Shown here: positions 54,781 to 64,000 of the stretch, one piece after another
How positions within the stretch are numbered: the stretch's first letter is position 1
How the letters are laid out: each line of letters begins with the position of its first letter
Source: Numida meleagris
Taxonomy: Eukaryota > Chordata > Aves > Galliformes > Numididae
Direction: 5' to 3'
NCBI RefSeq assembly: GCF_002078875.1
Contig: NC_034412.1
Location: 34,104,181 to 34,168,180 of the forward strand
Length of the DNA stretch: 64,000 nt
Notes under the pieces: generated by a model
Told to the model about the DNA's origin: nothing
What the model saw: the letters and a program-made list of their open reading frames with translations, nothing else
Databases searched by the model: none
Made by a program: the position numbers and the translations under genes

Positions 54781-54980
54781 GGCCAGATTTTTGAAGTACA
54801 GCTTGTAATATAAGCACCATCATTTCTGGGTACAAAACTTGAGGCATTTGATAGAAAACTGACTTTCAGAGGGTGTCAAAACCCCTTACTTCTGAAAATC
54901 AGCATTCAATGCCCAGCCCAGTAAAGTCAGTGAAAAACTTCACTCACTTTAGGCAGTGAAGGATTTCCCATTACCAACTT
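54781..54980. repeat. Worn palindromic repeat, probably ancient amniote
   Basis: Two inverted repeats lie close together. CTGACTTTCAGAGGG (54859-54873) pairs with ACTTCTGAAAATCAG (54888-54902) at 12 of 15 positions, and AAAGTCAGTGA (54923-54933) pairs with TCACTCACTTT (54940-54950) at 10 of 11. The wording ('tttcagagg', 'ctgaaaatca', 'aagtcagtg') is typical of old palindromic repeats that are abundant in turtle and crocodile genomes and survive as relics in birds. The family name cannot be given without a search. Confidence 0.45.
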
Positions 54981-55051
54981 TTAACTCGGTCACAGGAAGA
55001 GCAGCTGAAAGAAGGCAGAAAGGCTGGGTCTGAAAAAAGAAAAAGCTAGAC

Positions 55052-55083
55052 AGAAGTAATTACCGGTAGAAGTGATTACTGGT
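55052..55083. repeat. 16-bp unit, two tandem copies
   Basis: AGAAGTAATTACCGGT is followed directly by AGAAGTGATTACTGGT; the copies differ at two transitions. It is a local duplication of moderate age. Confidence 0.85.
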
Positions 55084-55609
55084 AGAGTTTAAACTTAAGG
55101 TGTAAAAAAATTCCAAAATTTTACTTTTAGAATGTCCTCTGATCTCTTATCATTGTCCTCTTCACCAGGTATCAGGAAGGACAAACATATCACCACACTG
55201 ATGGTGTCTTATATAAGCAAGTGTATCTTGTGCTGGCTCCGAACTACATTCAGATCGTGACTACTTGGCAAATGTTATTAAAATGAAAAGCATGTAAAAA
55301 CAACCATCAAATCAGACATTATATTCATTTATCTTCTCAGAGCAGGACAAACTGTACATAAGCAGCCATTAACTTCAGTTTCACCTGTATTCTCCGTTCT
55401 TCACTTAAAGTTTCACATCCTAGTATGGTGTTTTTATTGTCAAGCTAGCCTTGATGCATCTATTTTAGCATTTGAGTCCAGATCACAAGTGCCCTTTCAA
55501 ACAAATCTCTCAATAATCTTCCCTTTCAGTAAACTTCAGATGTTGATGAAGTGATAGTGAACGTTACTTACTTCTCCACACTCTCCTACTTTGTTTTCAT
55601 TGGCGTGGG

Positions 55610-55615
55610 TTTTTT

Positions 55616-55647
<32 letters not shown>

Positions 55648-55655
55648 GCTTTTGC
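55610..55655. repeat. T-rich tract with (TTTTG)4
   Basis: Four perfect TTTTG units (55621-55640) sit inside a longer T-rich, G-interrupted stretch. It could be a tail of an old minus-strand retroposon, but no body is recognisable to its right. Confidence 0.85.
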
Positions 55656-57295
55656 TTAGTTTCTCCCAGAAACATATTTCTTGCTGTTTGCATTGTGACT
55701 ACTTAGCATATCTCTTTGGCATTTGGAACCTGCATGCTGTGAACGGTCACTGATCATTGGTTCAAAGGGATTCTAAATGCCATTTGGGATAATTAATCAC
55801 AGGCAATAGAGATGCTGTAATAATACCTATGAAAACATTTCATATTCAAAGCCTCTACCTGCTGAGGCTGTTCAAGTGTAGCATGTGGACTGCAATTCAG
55901 TCTTTGGTGCATCTGAACACACCATAAGGATCATAAGCCAACAGAGCTAATGTTTTTCTTTTATTATTATTGAATAGCAAGTTGGAGAAAAACATCTTGT
56001 TGTAAGGCTAATTCTACAAAAACACATAATGCCAACTTATATCACTTATAGGTGCAGGTTTTATTTCATTAAGCATATTTTTATTACTCAAAGTTTCAAA
56101 AATATCGTTGTTTATTCGCTGCCTACTACTCTACCAGATTGAATTAGATCCCTTAAAACTGTCACAGAATTTTCTGGCAAATTGTAACAGGCATTTTCAT
56201 TAATTTTTGTATTCAAATGTATACAGCTTTAAAAATATGCCTGTGCTAAATTCCCAAGAAAAGCATAAAGCAAAAACTCAATATAACCTCCAATAAAGAT
56301 CAGTGAGCTTTGACAGGCTCCACTGCTGATTTCGGTTTATTTTAAATGCTATCATGAAGTAAGAATAGAATACATGTTTTTCACAGTGGAAAATGCAGTT
56401 TATCTTTGATTTTTTGCAAACTGTTGGTCTTAATATAGCTGTACACAATATACAACATTTGTTACAGCTTCAGTAAAAGCATATGAGCATTACTGGTATC
56501 TGTGACTAAGAAGCAACAGGAAAAGAAAGTATGACTAAATTATCAACTGATACAGGTTTACCATCAGATTACCAATCTAGCTTCTGCTTTGATATGACTG
56601 GTGTCACTTCAAATACAAAAAAAACCATTAAAAAGAACATTTTGACTGCCCAAGTCGGAGCCTCAATGTACAGGTTTTCTAATCTCTTTCAAAATTATAT
56701 TCCACCACCAGAAACAGTCTAAAAAAATAACATCTGACCAAAACCAATGACATTTAGCACTTAATGCTAACAAAAGTTTAAAACTGAAATACAGGGACAA
56801 AGCCACGTCAGCCCTTCAGCCACTCCAATCAGTTTTGTATTTTATGGCAGAAATACCCACACTTGCTAGCACCCACAGAGCAGTTGTTTTCTGTGCACCA
56901 GACTCATGATTCGGCAAAGCCACAGTGCACACAAATGGAAGGCCACCACCAGAGGACAGGTGGCTTGCTGCTTCGCCATGTTTCAGCAAATCTCATCCAC
57001 AGTTTGAAGGGCTCTATCCCGCCTCAATTCCAGATTCATCAACCCAAGAGAAGCCAAGGTTTAGTAAAAGTAAAAACCACAAGCTCTAAAATCGGAGAAC
57101 TTCCACAATGTAGTTGGCTCTCCACTGCAGTGAGGATTCAGAGCCTGGGCTCTGACTAATGTCACCCCAACCCCATGCCAAAATGCTTAAACCACAGTCT
57201 CCAGATGTCTTTTAAGGTCACAGGTTGCAGGCACATATACTTGTATACACAAATGTTTCTTGATTTGTTTTCCAGTGTGAAACCTGATGGTTTCA

Positions 57296-57440
57296 AATCA
57301 TAGAATTATCAAGGTTGAAAAAGACCTCTAAGATGATCCAGTCCAACCATCCACCTATCACCAATATTTCCCACTAAAAGGTGTCCCTGACTACAACATC
57401 TAAACGTTTCTTGAATGCCTCCAGGGACGGTGACAATATT
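57296..57440 (-). mobile_element. CR1 LINE 3' tail, galliform CR1-B/F-like
   Basis: The plus strand starts 'aatcatagaattatcaaggt' and continues with 'aaaaagacctctaagatgat', 'ccaaccatccacctatcacc', 'catctaaacgtttcttgaat' and 'gcctccagggacggtgac'. These are the complement of a CR1-B/F-like 3' region in the right order. Recognition is lost after 'gacggtgac' at about 57435. Beyond it, up to about 57610, the sequence is GC-richer and not CR1-like to my eye, so either the copy is 5'-truncated there or a further part is too altered to follow. Confidence 0.9.
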
Positions 57441-58079
57441 GCAAGCAATGCCATAAAACGATTTCTGACAGCCCTGCACACCAGCAGGTCCTTCACCCCC
57501 CAGCGTGCCAGCTCCCGGAATCCTGACCCACAAGCATATCTTCAGGGAGGTCTCAACCAGCCTGGTCCACCATGCCTTAGAGATCCTTCATACACAGACT
57601 CAGCAGAATAACAGTGTCTCGAGAACAACTAAGCTCATTTTTCTTTTCATTACAGGCACCAAATAAACTCATAAAGTTAGCACTAAAAAAGATACCTCCT
57701 AGGGCTTTTATACAGAGATAACAGTGTAACTCAAACTCAGTATGCTTCAGGGTACATTCCAAAATACATTGTTCGCTTTAAGAAAGACTTCTTAGTGCAA
57801 AAAGGAGAAAAATAAGAGTTAACAGCAATGCACAAGCAATTAAAGGCATTGTTTGGAAGAGGAAGGAACGAACACAGGAGGATGTTTCGCTCAGGCTGGT
57901 CTCAGCCCACTTCAGGGAGTGTAGAGAGAGGTGCTGTACTGATTTAAGTGCTATAATCAATATCCCAAAGTGTTATGGGAGATATGTATGTGCTAGAGCT
58001 CAGGTCAAGCTGCAGTGCTACCACTGCAAGCTGGTTTGTGGACAATGCTCAAATGACCTCTCATTCCAGAATTAAATTA

Positions 58080-58112
58080 TTTCCTTTTCCTTTCCTTTTT
58101 TTTTTTTTTCCC
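58080..58112. repeat. Pyrimidine tract with T14 run
   Basis: TTCC and TTTCC units lead into 14 T bases (58096-58109) and then CCC. On the plus strand it is followed by 'actactgtcag', so it resembles a splice acceptor tract, but the sequence downstream is soon stopped in all frames. Confidence 0.75.
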
Positions 58113-59157
58113 ACTACTGTCAGGGGACCTAGCCAAAGTGCATCTAAATAGATAACAGCAAGAAAGCAGGAAAAAAGTCACCCTACAGAAAGCTTACAGG
58201 GAATCTTGAAGGTTTCCTGAGACCTTCACTTTGTTCTTTTTCACTTCAAAAATATGTTCACTCTATCCACTCCTTCTATAATCCTTCTTTATGATTTCTC
58301 TGATTTCAAAGCCGGCATAAAGACATCCTGAGAAAAAGTCTGGAGTTCAGCACTCATTATTGCCCTATACTGCAGTGTAAAGCTCCCTCAGTTGTTTCAA
58401 TTTAATTATTTGTGCCTGATGGTCCAAAACATAAATCCCCATCCAATTGTTTTTTCTTTGGAGGATTAAAACTTTAATGGGATGATTTCACTGATCTGGG
58501 ACCATCAACCAAGTGAAGACAACATAATTTTGAAGTAGGGCACTTATGCATTGGTTCAAATAGATCATGTTTAAGAAGATTTTCTTTCAGGGATCCTGTG
58601 TTTCCTACTTTTTTAATTCTGTGTAGATACAAACTAGCTTAAGGAAAAAGTTCATCCAACACTAGTGAGGGAGAGCCTTGTATTAAATTGGATAGAAAGA
58701 AAACATGGTCTAGTAATAAAAATATGACTGGAAACCCAGAGACTTGAATTATATGCTTCATTTCTCATCTGACTGGACAAGTTGTGTTAAATCCTATGAG
58801 TTCCAAGTGAAAACATTTCCTTGTACCAGTGTTATACACATTGCTCATCAATGCTTACAGTCCTGTGTGATTCCCAGATAAAAGACATTGCATGCTACAA
58901 AGGTCACCTACTCATATGTTTTTCTGTTTTACTTTGCTGGCTTAACTTGCGATAAATGTTCATTGATTCTTCTGTATGAGATAACTGCAGGCATTAAAGA
59001 TCCCGTACAGCTGTTCTACTTCTCAGTTCTAAACTTTGTGCCTTTAATTTCTAAGTGAGATTACTTTTCCATTGTATTCTACATCTGGTATTTTCTGAAA
59101 TGCACTCTGGATCAGTCCTGACTTCTGAAGTTTCCTTAAGTTGACTAAATGCATTCG

Positions 59158-59187
59158 TTTTCTTGATATTGATTTTCTTGATATTCA
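59158..59187. repeat. 15-bp unit, two tandem copies
   Basis: TTTTCTTGATATTGA is followed directly by TTTTCTTGATATTCA, with one difference. It is a small recent duplication. Confidence 0.85.
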
Positions 59188-60777
59188 ACATATTGAACTT
59201 GGGTACAATCTAAGTCATGCAACAGGCTAGCAAAAGAAGACAACAGCCTAAGCCTCCTAACAATTAACAATAAAATGCACATAGGAGGGATACTGGAACC
59301 CAGGACATCAAAAAAGATTTTTCTACAAAAAGGCATGAAACAAAAGCTGCTCAAAAAAAGGGCATTTTTCAACAATTTTAACATGTTGACAAAACTCCCA
59401 AAGGAAATTGTCACCAAATCCACAGAGAAGGCACTTAAAATATTCAAGAAACCAAACTACTGAAAAGTTTTAACAGGTCTCTAAGGCTGAACAACTCATT
59501 TCCACCAGGAGACTTCTCTGTGGAGGTTCTTCCTGTATTACACATGACAAAACACTCACAGAGCTAGTAATAAGTACCTCTGATGTCAATCAAACACAAT
59601 TATTTTACTGTAGTTATATTTTCATTGTAGCTTCCTAGGATTACAATATTTTATTGGTGCTCTTGTGACTATAGACTTCTTTTGTACAGCAATTTCACTT
59701 CACAAAGACTTGGCTCTGTGTCAAAGACCCATGCTCCTTCCATTTCTCACACTGGAGAAGAGAACCTAAGCTGCCACTGAGAGCCCTGGGATCTGGCCCT
59801 GGTTCTCAAGAACCTAGTGTTTGATTCAGCACCTGTCTTCTCAGCAGTAAGTAAAGAACATCCCAAGCATAAGAAAGGAAAATCAGATCCACATACTTCC
59901 AAAGAGGTCTAAAAGAGCTTTTCTTGAACTCTTCTCTGCACAAAGCTGTTTACAGCTGGAGGTCACCTGCTACAGACTAATTGCAGCTTTACTTCATGAG
60001 CATTAACTGCTTATCAGTGATTGTATGGCAGCACCAATGAACTATAAATATCTTGGGTTGCACTTTTAATTGCTTCTCATCACTCATCATTTGTTGGCTT
60101 CACTGCAAATTTCATCATCTATCCAGGATGATGAACATGTACTCCTGTGCTGCTGGTACAGAATACCAAAATGGTGATAATCTGTTTTCTCAAACGAAGG
60201 ACAATGAATCACATCTCCATTTTTTTCCTCATATCCCCTTTCACTCAATCCACCACAGTTCTTCCTGCATGTTCATTTATGCTGCATCTAACACTCAGAG
60301 TGACCTCCTTAAGCTTTATTCAACTGATGACAGGAAAAACTACAGACACTGGAAATACCCTGGCACATATGCACTCATCTTAAAGTAGAAAAACTTAAAT
60401 TCTAATAAAGACAACTATTTTTCACCAAATTATCTCTTTTATTATTCTATCATTTCTACATAATATTTCAAGGGGGAAAATTGAAACATCCTTAATATCT
60501 CTAAATGAAAATATTTTCAAAAGCTATATCCTCTTAGCAATATTCTATGGATATTAGGAAAAAAACAGCTACATGAAAAGGCTACAAATATTTAACTCAA
60601 AATGTTAGTGTTACATTTTTACACTCTAAAAACAGGCAAAGAAAGAAAAATGCCTTGAGTTTGAAATTAAGCTACTCAGAGGAGATTAGTGTATTTGTAC
60701 ATCTTATTTATGAGCAGAACTCACCCAGCATTCAGTAGGAGTTCTCCACAGATAGAGCATAAGCAAGGATCATGTGG

Positions 60778-61326
60778 AATCATAGAATGATTTGAGTTGG
60801 AAGGGACTCCCAAAGGCAGTCTTGTTCAACTCCTCTGCAATGAAAAGGGACATCTACAGCTAGAACAGGTTTCTCAGAGCCTGGTCCCTTCTGCACTGAG
60901 GACTCCACAGCGCAGAGCAGAGGGGCAGGATGACCTCCTCTGCCCTGTGCTTCTTTTGATGCAGCCCAGGATATGGTTGGCTTTCTGGGCTGCAAGGGCA
61001 CACTAATGCCCCATGCCCAGCTTGCCATCCACCAGTACCCCCAGGTCCTTTTTGGCAGGGTTGCACTCTATGCTTACATCCCCCCAGCTTGTACCAGTAG
61101 TGGGGGTTTGCCACAACCCCAGGTGCAAGGTCTTGCACGTGGCTTGGTTGAACCTCATGAGGTACACCTGGGCCCACTGCTCAAGCCTTCTAGGTCTCTC
61201 TGGATGGCATTCCATCCCTTGGGTGTGTCAACCGCACCACACAGTTTGGTGTCATTCGCAAACTTGCTGAGGGTGCGCTCAACCCCACTGTCAATGTCAT
61301 TGATGAAAATACTGAAGAGCATCAGG
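60778..61326 (-). mobile_element. CR1 LINE with partial reverse transcriptase
   Basis: This is the longest mobile element in the window. The plus strand begins with 'aatcatagaatgatttgagt', the complement of the CR1 3' end. Read on the minus strand, the 5' part encodes the palm of the CR1 reverse transcriptase: [12 protein letters not shown], then [14 protein letters not shown] (61221-61262). A frameshift at about 61183-61190 is followed by [15 protein letters not shown] and KDLGVLVDGKLGMGH. Further frame changes lead to the region equivalent to the AAQKANxILGCIK motif (about 60960-61005) and then to ILPLCSAL (about 60910). Near 60890-60900 this coding part joins directly to the 3' tail, so a large part of the ORF2 C-terminus is missing. 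The element is 5'-truncated at about 61326 and cannot make a working enzyme. Confidence 0.95.
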
Positions 61327-61786
61327 GATGAAAAGACACAACAGCAATATAATTCTGCAAGCAAATCGTCTACCGTCCCAGGTCAACATAAATCTGGCAC
61401 AGAGGACATCATAGTTATCAAGTGTTAACAGAAATCATCAGTCCATCAAAAAAACGCAACACTGTATGGGCTTCTTTGACCATAACTACAAATTAACCCC
61501 TCAAGGAACAGTTAGATGACTGCCCAGCCACCCGCTGTTGAGTTTCTGTAAATTCACGTTTAACTTTTCCTTAAATAACTTTTGTGCCAGAAAGGGGTGA
61601 GACCAACATGAAAACCTCTGAAATGCTGCAATACGTTCTGTGCTTCCAGCTCCAAGGATAAAAAAATGTGGCTTAGTTACCTTCTACAATTATTTAAGGC
61701 CACAGCGTCAAATAAAGCAAATACTTGCTTCTATTCCCAGATCTATTCATTCTTACCCTAACAGCTGATTCTGTTTCACACAGAAT

Positions 61787-61809
61787 AAAAAAAAAAAAAA
61801 AAAAAAAAA
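61787..61809. repeat. A23 homopolymer
   Basis: This is the longest homopolymer in the window: 23 A bases, preceded by 'cacacagaat'. The run forms an AATAAA word at its left edge, as any A run after 'AAT' would. No retroposon or processed gene is recognised upstream. Confidence 0.85.
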
Positions 61810-63318
61810 CGCTACTTTTTCTTTTAGATTCAATTCTAATTTAAGTCAGAGAAATGAACTTTAATATATAGACTGAGAAGCAGATAAAGATAATAGCCAC
61901 TTTAGTTGTGAGTGATTAGAACAATTCAAATCGCTTACAGCTAATTCATTCTCCCAACTTCCTCTCTGATACATTAATCTTCTCAGAGTGTGCCATATCA
62001 TGCATAGAAAAGACCATCACAAGGTCCTAGATGCTAAGCTAAAATCAGAGCATAATAACAAATGTTTAAATACAGTATCTTAAGTTTATAATCCCTCTAC
62101 CTTTATGTCAATTATGTCCCTGCAGATGGTTTCTTCACAGCCCTCTAAACTTGCATAATCCCTTTCCTCATATATAAATCCTTCCACTCTGTTTGTCATG
62201 TAGATGCTCTAGGACACATGCTCTACAATTTTAGTACATCTTTCTTCAAAATAGAATGAGCTAAGTTGGGCAATAAATGTCAGATGAAGACAAAATGAGT
62301 TCTATGAAGTGACAGCATAACACTCTTAGACATACAGCCCACTTTATGCAAGCCAACATCTTATTAAACTTTATTACTGCTGCTCACTGGTCAAGGAATT
62401 TAAATAACGTGTGTATTAATGCACCTCAATCAATTTCTTCTTAAGCATGTATGAACATATCTGAAATTCTGTGAATTCAAGCCACAGACCATCCATCACA
62501 TTCTCCTTTTAAGAGCTGGCTGCATCATAATACAACCATAGCAGGACCGTAAAAAACAGCAACAAATGATGAACCATTGTGTGGATACAGAATTATTTTG
62601 ACTCATAACAAAAGGAACACAGTTAACCACTAATTGATTCCCCTTTGCTAAATATAATTGCTCCCCCTCCTTACCAGTTTGCTACAGTGAAAATGTTGCT
62701 TATGTTAAGCTTTTGAAAACATTTTCAGAAGGGTAGGGAAAGGACAACTTTGGGAAATTACAATATCTTTGTTCTGCATGACAGAATTATGACAGGGTGT
62801 GAATTTGCATCAAGTTCACTTTCCTTCAGAGAAATTTAATTTCTCTGCAGAGGTTTATACTCCTTAGGAATTCAGAGACTGGATTTGTTTGGCTTTGTGC
62901 AATACTTACCATCTGGCTTCTTGTGTCCCTTCCACAGAAAAGTTTGCTTTCCTGTCAATTCTGTGTATTTGAGATGTTTTTAATCTTTCTTCTGAGATCT
63001 TAGAAATGGCTCCACAGAGTCTGGCACATAGCAGCATTTAGAGAACTTTGCTGAGTGAAAATTAGTCATTTATTGTGCTGTGTGCCAGCTGTACTTTTGC
63101 CTGTTGTGTCTTTTCCTGACTGCAGAGAGACCATTGAATAAAAGAACACAAGCATGAAAAACCCCTCTGTTCTTCATACACTGTGGGCTGCGAGTGGGCT
63201 TGGAGACCCACCAGGATTGCACAGTTGCTTGCTTTCTACTGTCTATTGAAAGGATGAGGCAAATCTTCAATACACTGAGTTGCTAAGGTGTCATTTCTAT
63301 TTTTGCCAGCATATCTAC

Positions 63319-63339
63319 AAACACACACACAAAAAAAAA
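63319..63339. repeat. CA run followed by A9
   Basis: Five to six CA units run into nine A bases. It is a short microsatellite. Confidence 0.75.
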
Positions 63340-64000
63340 TCTAAAATGTTTAAAATGTCTGCCTCCATCTGACAGCAACTACTCATGCAGCATGGAATCT
63401 ATTCTACTGTAACGGAGAGGAAATAATTCTCCCTCATCTGATTCTTCATTTACTCCACTTTCAAATCCAGGCTGTTTCCAGCCCCTCTGAGCCACTTTCT
63501 ACCCCACTTTTCTAACTAAATCTCTCTTCCCACTTTCTAAGTTTTCCTCTCCATTATCTATCTTATTATTCATCTCCTCCTCAAGTTCACTTTCAGTGGG
63601 AACAAATTTCCCTCTCATTTCACTCCAAGAATAAAGCAGGTGAGGAAAAGGAAAAAAGAGATGAAATGTGAAACAGCAGAAGAGATGTTAAGAAACATGC
63701 TCATCTATAGATAATGAAATAGAGGCAAAGCTGGCAGCAGAATTGCAAGGAAGCTGAGTAGAGCATTGCAATAGGTGGGAAGCATAGCGCTGAGGGATGG
63801 GATGAAGATCTGTACCCATGTGCTGCATTTGGCAGGCGCACGTTTCAGTTTCCCTCCACTGCCCTGAAAAATTCTCCTCTCTTCCACCGACAAATGAAAA
63901 ACATCTCACATGAAAAAGCAAAAAACCTGTGAAGCACTGACACTAGGCACTGTTCTCAAAGCATATAGCTATGTAACTCAGGAGGAGCAGCATGTTTACT

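Larger units (their letters stand above)
54981..57295. other. AT-rich unique sequence, no gene seen
   Basis: Besides the 16-bp tandem pair and the T-rich TTTTG tract listed separately, I see no gene and no further repeat. The stretch 56010-56290 has a conserved-looking, evenly AT-rich texture, but that is only an impression. Confidence 0.5.
57441..60777. other. Unique sequence, no gene seen
   Basis: The first 170 bases are GC-richer and of unknown nature (possible continuation of the CR1 or another element). The rest is AT-rich, with a pyrimidine tract and a 15-bp tandem pair. Two overlapping plus-strand frames at 60053-60388 give unrelated peptides with no recognisable domain. Confidence 0.5.
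61327..64000. other. AT-rich unique sequence, no gene seen
   Basis: After the CR1 the sequence is AT-rich with an A23 run and a short CA/A run. The open frames are under 80 codons and match nothing known. No repeat family is recognised up to the window end. Confidence 0.55.

Noticed and set aside
55756..55790. tRNA-like B-box wording 'tggttcaaaggg'
   Set aside because: It lacks the TTCGA core and no matching A box or cloverleaf can be drawn at the right distance.
60973..61428. Longest open frame in the window, 151 codons on the plus strand
   Set aside because: For most of its length it runs antisense through the CR1 reverse-transcriptase fragment. The peptide is the complement of transposon coding sequence, not a host gene.
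1..64000. CRISPR array, prokaryotic operon, origin or defence system
   Set aside because: There are no regularly spaced direct repeats, no packed same-strand genes and no ribosome-binding sites before long frames. CR1 elements identify the DNA as avian.

Overview
The window looks like a stretch of bird nuclear genome, most likely from a landfowl (chicken-like) species. The evidence is the interspersed repeats. At least five insertions are clear CR1 LINE fragments that carry the avian 3' tail, built from 8-bp 'ATTCTATG'-type units. Two of them (around 19.3 kb and 57.3 kb) closely resemble the CR1-B/CR1-F type sequences I know from galliform birds; that subfamily call is from memory, not from an alignment. 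No bacterial, plasmid or viral gene organisation is present.

The window is gene-poor and probably lies in a large intron or an intergenic desert. No protein-coding gene can be recognised. The open frames are short (151 codons at most), lie on both strands in no order, and show no known domain apart from broken pieces of the CR1 reverse transcriptase. I saw no tRNA, rRNA, snRNA, endogenous retrovirus with paired LTRs, DNA transposon with clear ends, CRISPR array or CpG island.

Layout: a CR1 fragment (minus) at 0.4-0.7 kb; AT-rich unique sequence to 13 kb with one GC-richer patch at 6.6-7.1 kb; a 3-copy minisatellite at 13.2 kb; a CR1 3' end (plus) at 19.3 kb; unique sequence with simple repeats to 30 kb; an older, reptile-like CR1 tail at 30.0 kb; a CR1 (plus) with an internal deletion at 32.2 kb; a worn CR1 tail (minus) at 34.8 kb; about 18 kb of unique sequence; worn palindromic repeats that look ancient at 53.5 and 54.9 kb; a CR1 (minus) at 57.3 kb; and the largest CR1 (minus), which still shows parts of the reverse transcriptase, at 60.8-61.3 kb. 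Homopolymer runs of 20 to 23 bases stand at 33.3, 36.3 and 61.8 kb.

The most useful lead is a set of three exon-like segments on the minus strand (29170-29217, 28103-28151, 23289-23431). Each is open, is bounded by good splice-site sequences, and is in compatible phase with the next. This may be chance and needs RNA or cross-species alignment, but it is the only gene-like structure I could find.
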